Shown piece by piece: positions 7,503-9,410 of a stretch of DNA of 9,410 nucleotides. This DNA comes from JAJKIP01 sp040509055 (GTDB lineage Bacteria > Bacteroidota > Bacteroidia > Chitinophagales > Chitinophagaceae), in contig JBEVLT010000321.1 in NCBI GenBank assembly GCA_040509055.1, positions 1 to 9,410 of the forward strand. The letters run 5' to 3'. A program made the position numbers and the translations under genes. The first letter of the stretch is position 1. Each line of letters begins with the position of its first letter. The notes beneath the pieces were generated by a model. The model was not told the origin of the DNA, made no database searches, and worked only from the letters and a program-made list of their open reading frames with translations.

Positions 7503-7507
7503 AAGGA
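7503..7507 (+). promoter_or_regulatory. Shine-Dalgarno-like site of the FAD-linked oxidase gene
   Basis: AAGGA lies six bases before the ATG at 7514, an unusually good ribosome-binding site for this window, where the other starts lack one. It supports initiation at 7514, or at the directly following ATG at 7517. The gap 7413-7513 otherwise holds no gene and no convincing TAnnTTTG promoter. Confidence 0.5.
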
Positions 7508-7513
7508 AACTGT

Positions 7514-8935
7514 ATGATGACGGATAGCTATACGGCTGCAACGCTGACCGCAGAACATATCGAATCGTTCCGGGCCATTGCGGGCGCCGACTTTGTACTG
7601 ATCGATGGCCAATCGCTCAGTCATTATTCCCATGACGAGACGGAAACGCTCAGCTACCTGCCGGAAGTGGTGGTCCGGCCGCGTACACCGGAAGAGGTAA
7701 GCGCCATTCTCCGTATCTGCAACGAGCACCGGATACCGGTAACGCCAAGAGGCGGCGGCACGGGGCTCAGCGGCGGCGCCCTGCCCCATCGCGGCGGGGT
7801 AGTATTGTCCCTGGAGCGGATGAACGAGATCCTTCACATCGACGAAAGAAACCTGCAGGTGACCACCGAACCCGGTGTGATCACCGAAGTGCTGCAGAAC
7901 GCGGTAAAAGAAAAGGGATTGTTTTACCCGCCCGACCCCAGCAGCAGGGGCTCCTGTTTTATCGGGGGCAATATCGCGGCCAACAGCGGCGGCCCGAAAG
8001 CGGTGAAATACGGGGTGGTAAAGGATTATGTGCTGAACCTGCAGGTGGTGTTGCCTACGGGCGAGATCATCTGGACCGGCTTCAATGTGCTGAAAAACTC
8101 GACCGGGTACAACCTGACGCAACTGATCGTGGGCAGCGAAGGCACCCTGGCCATCGTGACCAAAATAGTGCTGAAGCTGCTCCCTCTCCCCCGATACGAT
8201 TTACTGATGCTGGTACCGTTTGCCTCGCTGGAAAAAGCAAGCGAAGCGGTGAGCGCCATTTTCCGGGCAGGCTTTACTCCAAGCGCCCTGGAGCTGGTGG
8301 AGATCGATGCGCTGAAGATCGTGAGCCAGTGGGTGGACAGCTATGCCGTGCCGGTGAATGATGATATTGCGGCTCATCTGATCATCGAGGTGGATGGTAA
8401 TAACCCGGACGTGCTGATGACCGAAATGGAGCAGATCGCTGCGCTGACGGCGGAGTACGAAGGCGGTGACGTGTTCTTTGCCGACGATGCCCAGCAAAAG
8501 GCCGAACTGTGGAAACTGCGGCGCCGGACGGCCGAAGCCATCAAGATCGCCGGCTATACCATCGAAGAAGATACCGTGGTGCCCCGCGCCGAATTGCCGG
8601 CGCTGGTGAAAGGCGTGAAAGAACTGGGGCGTGAGCATGGCTTTCATGCCGTATGCTACGGGCACGCCGGTGATGGCAACCTGCATATCCGGATCAAAAA
8701 AGAAGGCACGGTGAACAGCTATGGCGACCCGGAAATGACCCGCAGCCTGCGGGCCCTGTTCCAGCTGGTGAAAAGCCTGGGCGGCACTATCAGCGGCGAA
8801 CATGGGGTGGGCCTGGTGCAGAAACCGTATATGGACGTGGTATTTGACGATACCTCGCTGCAGCTGATGAGAGGTATCAAGCGTATATTCGATCCCAATA
8901 ATATTTTAAACGCCGGAAAAATCTTCGATCTATGA
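7514..8935 (+). CDS. FAD-linked oxidase/dehydrogenase, GlcD-like (glycolate / D-lactate dehydrogenase family)
   Basis: The 473-residue length fits the family. The N-terminal half is a PCMH-type FAD-binding domain (FAD_binding_4): VVVRPRTPEEV, the FAD loop PRGGGTGLSGG (78-88), YPPDPSS (138-144) and GGNIAANSGG (151-160). The C-terminal half is the FAD-oxidase C domain, with YGHAGDGNLH (382-391) and GEHGVG (428-433). The two histidines (384, 391) and Glu429 are candidate metal and substrate ligands in relatives. The expected chemistry is oxidation of a 2-hydroxy acid such as D-lactate, glycolate or D-2-hydroxyglutarate to the 2-keto acid, with FAD as cofactor. The substrate cannot be read from the sequence. 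There is no signal peptide, so it is cytoplasmic or membrane-peripheral. No GlcE or GlcF (iron-sulfur) partner is visible. Its stop overlaps the start of the next gene (ATGA), indicating translational coupling. Confidence 0.92.
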   Translation: MMTDSYTAATLTAEHIESFRAIAGADFVLIDGQSLSHYSHDETETLSYLPEVVVRPRTPEEVSAILRICNEHRIPVTPRGGGTGLSGGALPHRGGVVLSLERMNEILHIDERNLQVTTEPGVITEVLQNAVKEKGLFYPPDPSSRGSCFIGGNIAANSGGPKAVKYGVVKDYVLNLQVVLPTGEIIWTGFNVLKNSTGYNLTQLIVGSEGTLAIVTKIVLKLLPLPRYDLLMLVPFASLEKASEAVSAIFRAGFTPSALELVEIDALKIVSQWVDSYAVPVNDDIAAHLIIEVDGNNPDVLMTEMEQIAALTAEYEGGDVFFADDAQQKAELWKLRRRTAEAIKIAGYTIEEDTVVPRAELPALVKGVKELGREHGFHAVCYGHAGDGNLHIRIKKEGTVNSYGDPEMTRSLRALFQLVKSLGGTISGEHGVGLVQKPYMDVVFDDTSLQLMRGIKRIFDPNNILNAGKIFDL

Positions 8936-9410
8936 GCCAGCCAGTTTCCTCTACTGCCCTTACGCCCAAAAAGAACCTCCGCGGCACGATGGCGCTTTTC
9001 CTGTCCATCGTCATCGGTATTTTCCTGTTCCTGCTGGTGGCCGTCGTATTTGGCCAGAGCAGGGGCGCGCTGATGCCGGACCTGAATCGCCATCATACAT
9101 TGCTGACGGTGGGTATGGTTGCCATTTCCTTTGTATGCCTGTTCCTGTCGCGGCAGCTGTTTGCAAAAGCTATGGCAGGACTGAAAAATTCCGGTGATTT
9201 ACTGAATGAACGGTTAAACCTCCACCGCGCGGCGCTGCTCAAATACCTTGTGCTGTGCGAAATACCGGTCATGCTCAGCATCATTGTTTTTTTGCTCACC
9301 GGCAATTTCGTATTCCAGGTATACGCAGGCATTTTTATCGGGTTTATGCTGACCATGATGCCGACCCGCAAAAAAGTGACTGAGCAGCTTGGGCTGAGCA
9401 GCCAGGAGCA
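8932..9410 (+). CDS. Four-helix membrane protein of unknown function, partial (3' end outside window)
   Basis: The ATG at 8932-8934 overlaps the TGA of the upstream oxidase. The frame stays open for 159 codons to the window edge, so the C-terminus is missing. Four hydrophobic segments are visible at about 20-41, 57-73, 103-123 and 125-143. The N-terminal 19 residues are polar with a PKKNLRG patch, and a polar loop (about 74-102) separates helices 2 and 3. After helix 4 comes TRKKVTEQLGL, a cytoplasmic-looking tail, so both ends are probably in the cytoplasm. I recognise no family, heme ligand pattern or transporter signature. The coupling suggests co-production with the flavoenzyme. A role in membrane association or electron transfer is speculation. 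Confidence 0.85.
   Translation, partial: MSQPVSSTALTPKKNLRGTMALFLSIVIGIFLFLLVAVVFGQSRGALMPDLNRHHTLLTVGMVAISFVCLFLSRQLFAKAMAGLKNSGDLLNERLNLHRAALLKYLVLCEIPVMLSIIVFLLTGNFVFQVYAGIFIGFMLTMMPTRKKVTEQLGLSSQE

Noticed and set aside
1..9410. Possible mobile element, CRISPR array, toxin-antitoxin or defence locus
   Set aside because: I saw no transposase or integrase motifs, terminal inverted repeats, regularly spaced direct repeats, or defence-type domains. All genes fit a normal chromosomal context.

Overview
The window looks like ordinary chromosome from a member of the Bacteroidota, most likely the Chitinophagaceae. The evidence is a type B type IX secretion (T9SS) sorting domain with a PorP/SprF partner, a Bacteroidota-type TAnnTTTG promoter element, few Shine-Dalgarno sequences, and moderately GC-rich coding DNA. 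Genus and species cannot be fixed from the sequence alone. I saw no mobile element, CRISPR array, rRNA, tRNA or phage gene.

Layout, left to right. (1) Positions 1-259, minus strand: the 5' part of a small lipoprotein gene that runs off the left edge. It appears to contain three degenerate 20-residue repeats. (2) 260-453: a divergent intergenic region with nested, mutually exclusive hairpins and a probable recG promoter. (3) 454-2565, plus: recG, with all helicase motifs intact. It has no ATG, GTG or TTG start upstream of its conserved N-terminus, so an ATT start is proposed. (4) 2566-2686: a strong hairpin (2596-2620), probably the recG terminator, followed by an AT-rich presumed promoter region. 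(5) 2687-6367, plus: a 1226-residue secreted protein with a signal peptide, a DUF7948-like N-terminal domain, a beta-propeller-like (SBBP-type) middle, four PKD domains and a type B T9SS C-terminal signal. (6) 6372-7412, plus: a PorP/SprF-family outer-membrane protein four bases downstream, clearly in the same transcription unit. (7) 7514-8935, plus: a GlcD-type FAD-linked oxidase/dehydrogenase. (8) 8932 to the right edge, plus: a four-helix membrane protein of unknown function, overlapping the oxidase by ATGA and cut by the window.

Functionally there are three unrelated blocks: DNA repair (recG), a secretion cassette (large cargo plus its probable dedicated SprF-like partner), and a redox pair (soluble flavoenzyme plus small membrane protein). 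Nothing here is convincingly a new multi-gene system. The points most worth a second look are the recG start, the repeat lipoprotein, the cysteine layout of the large secreted protein, and the translational coupling of the flavoenzyme to an unrecognised membrane protein.
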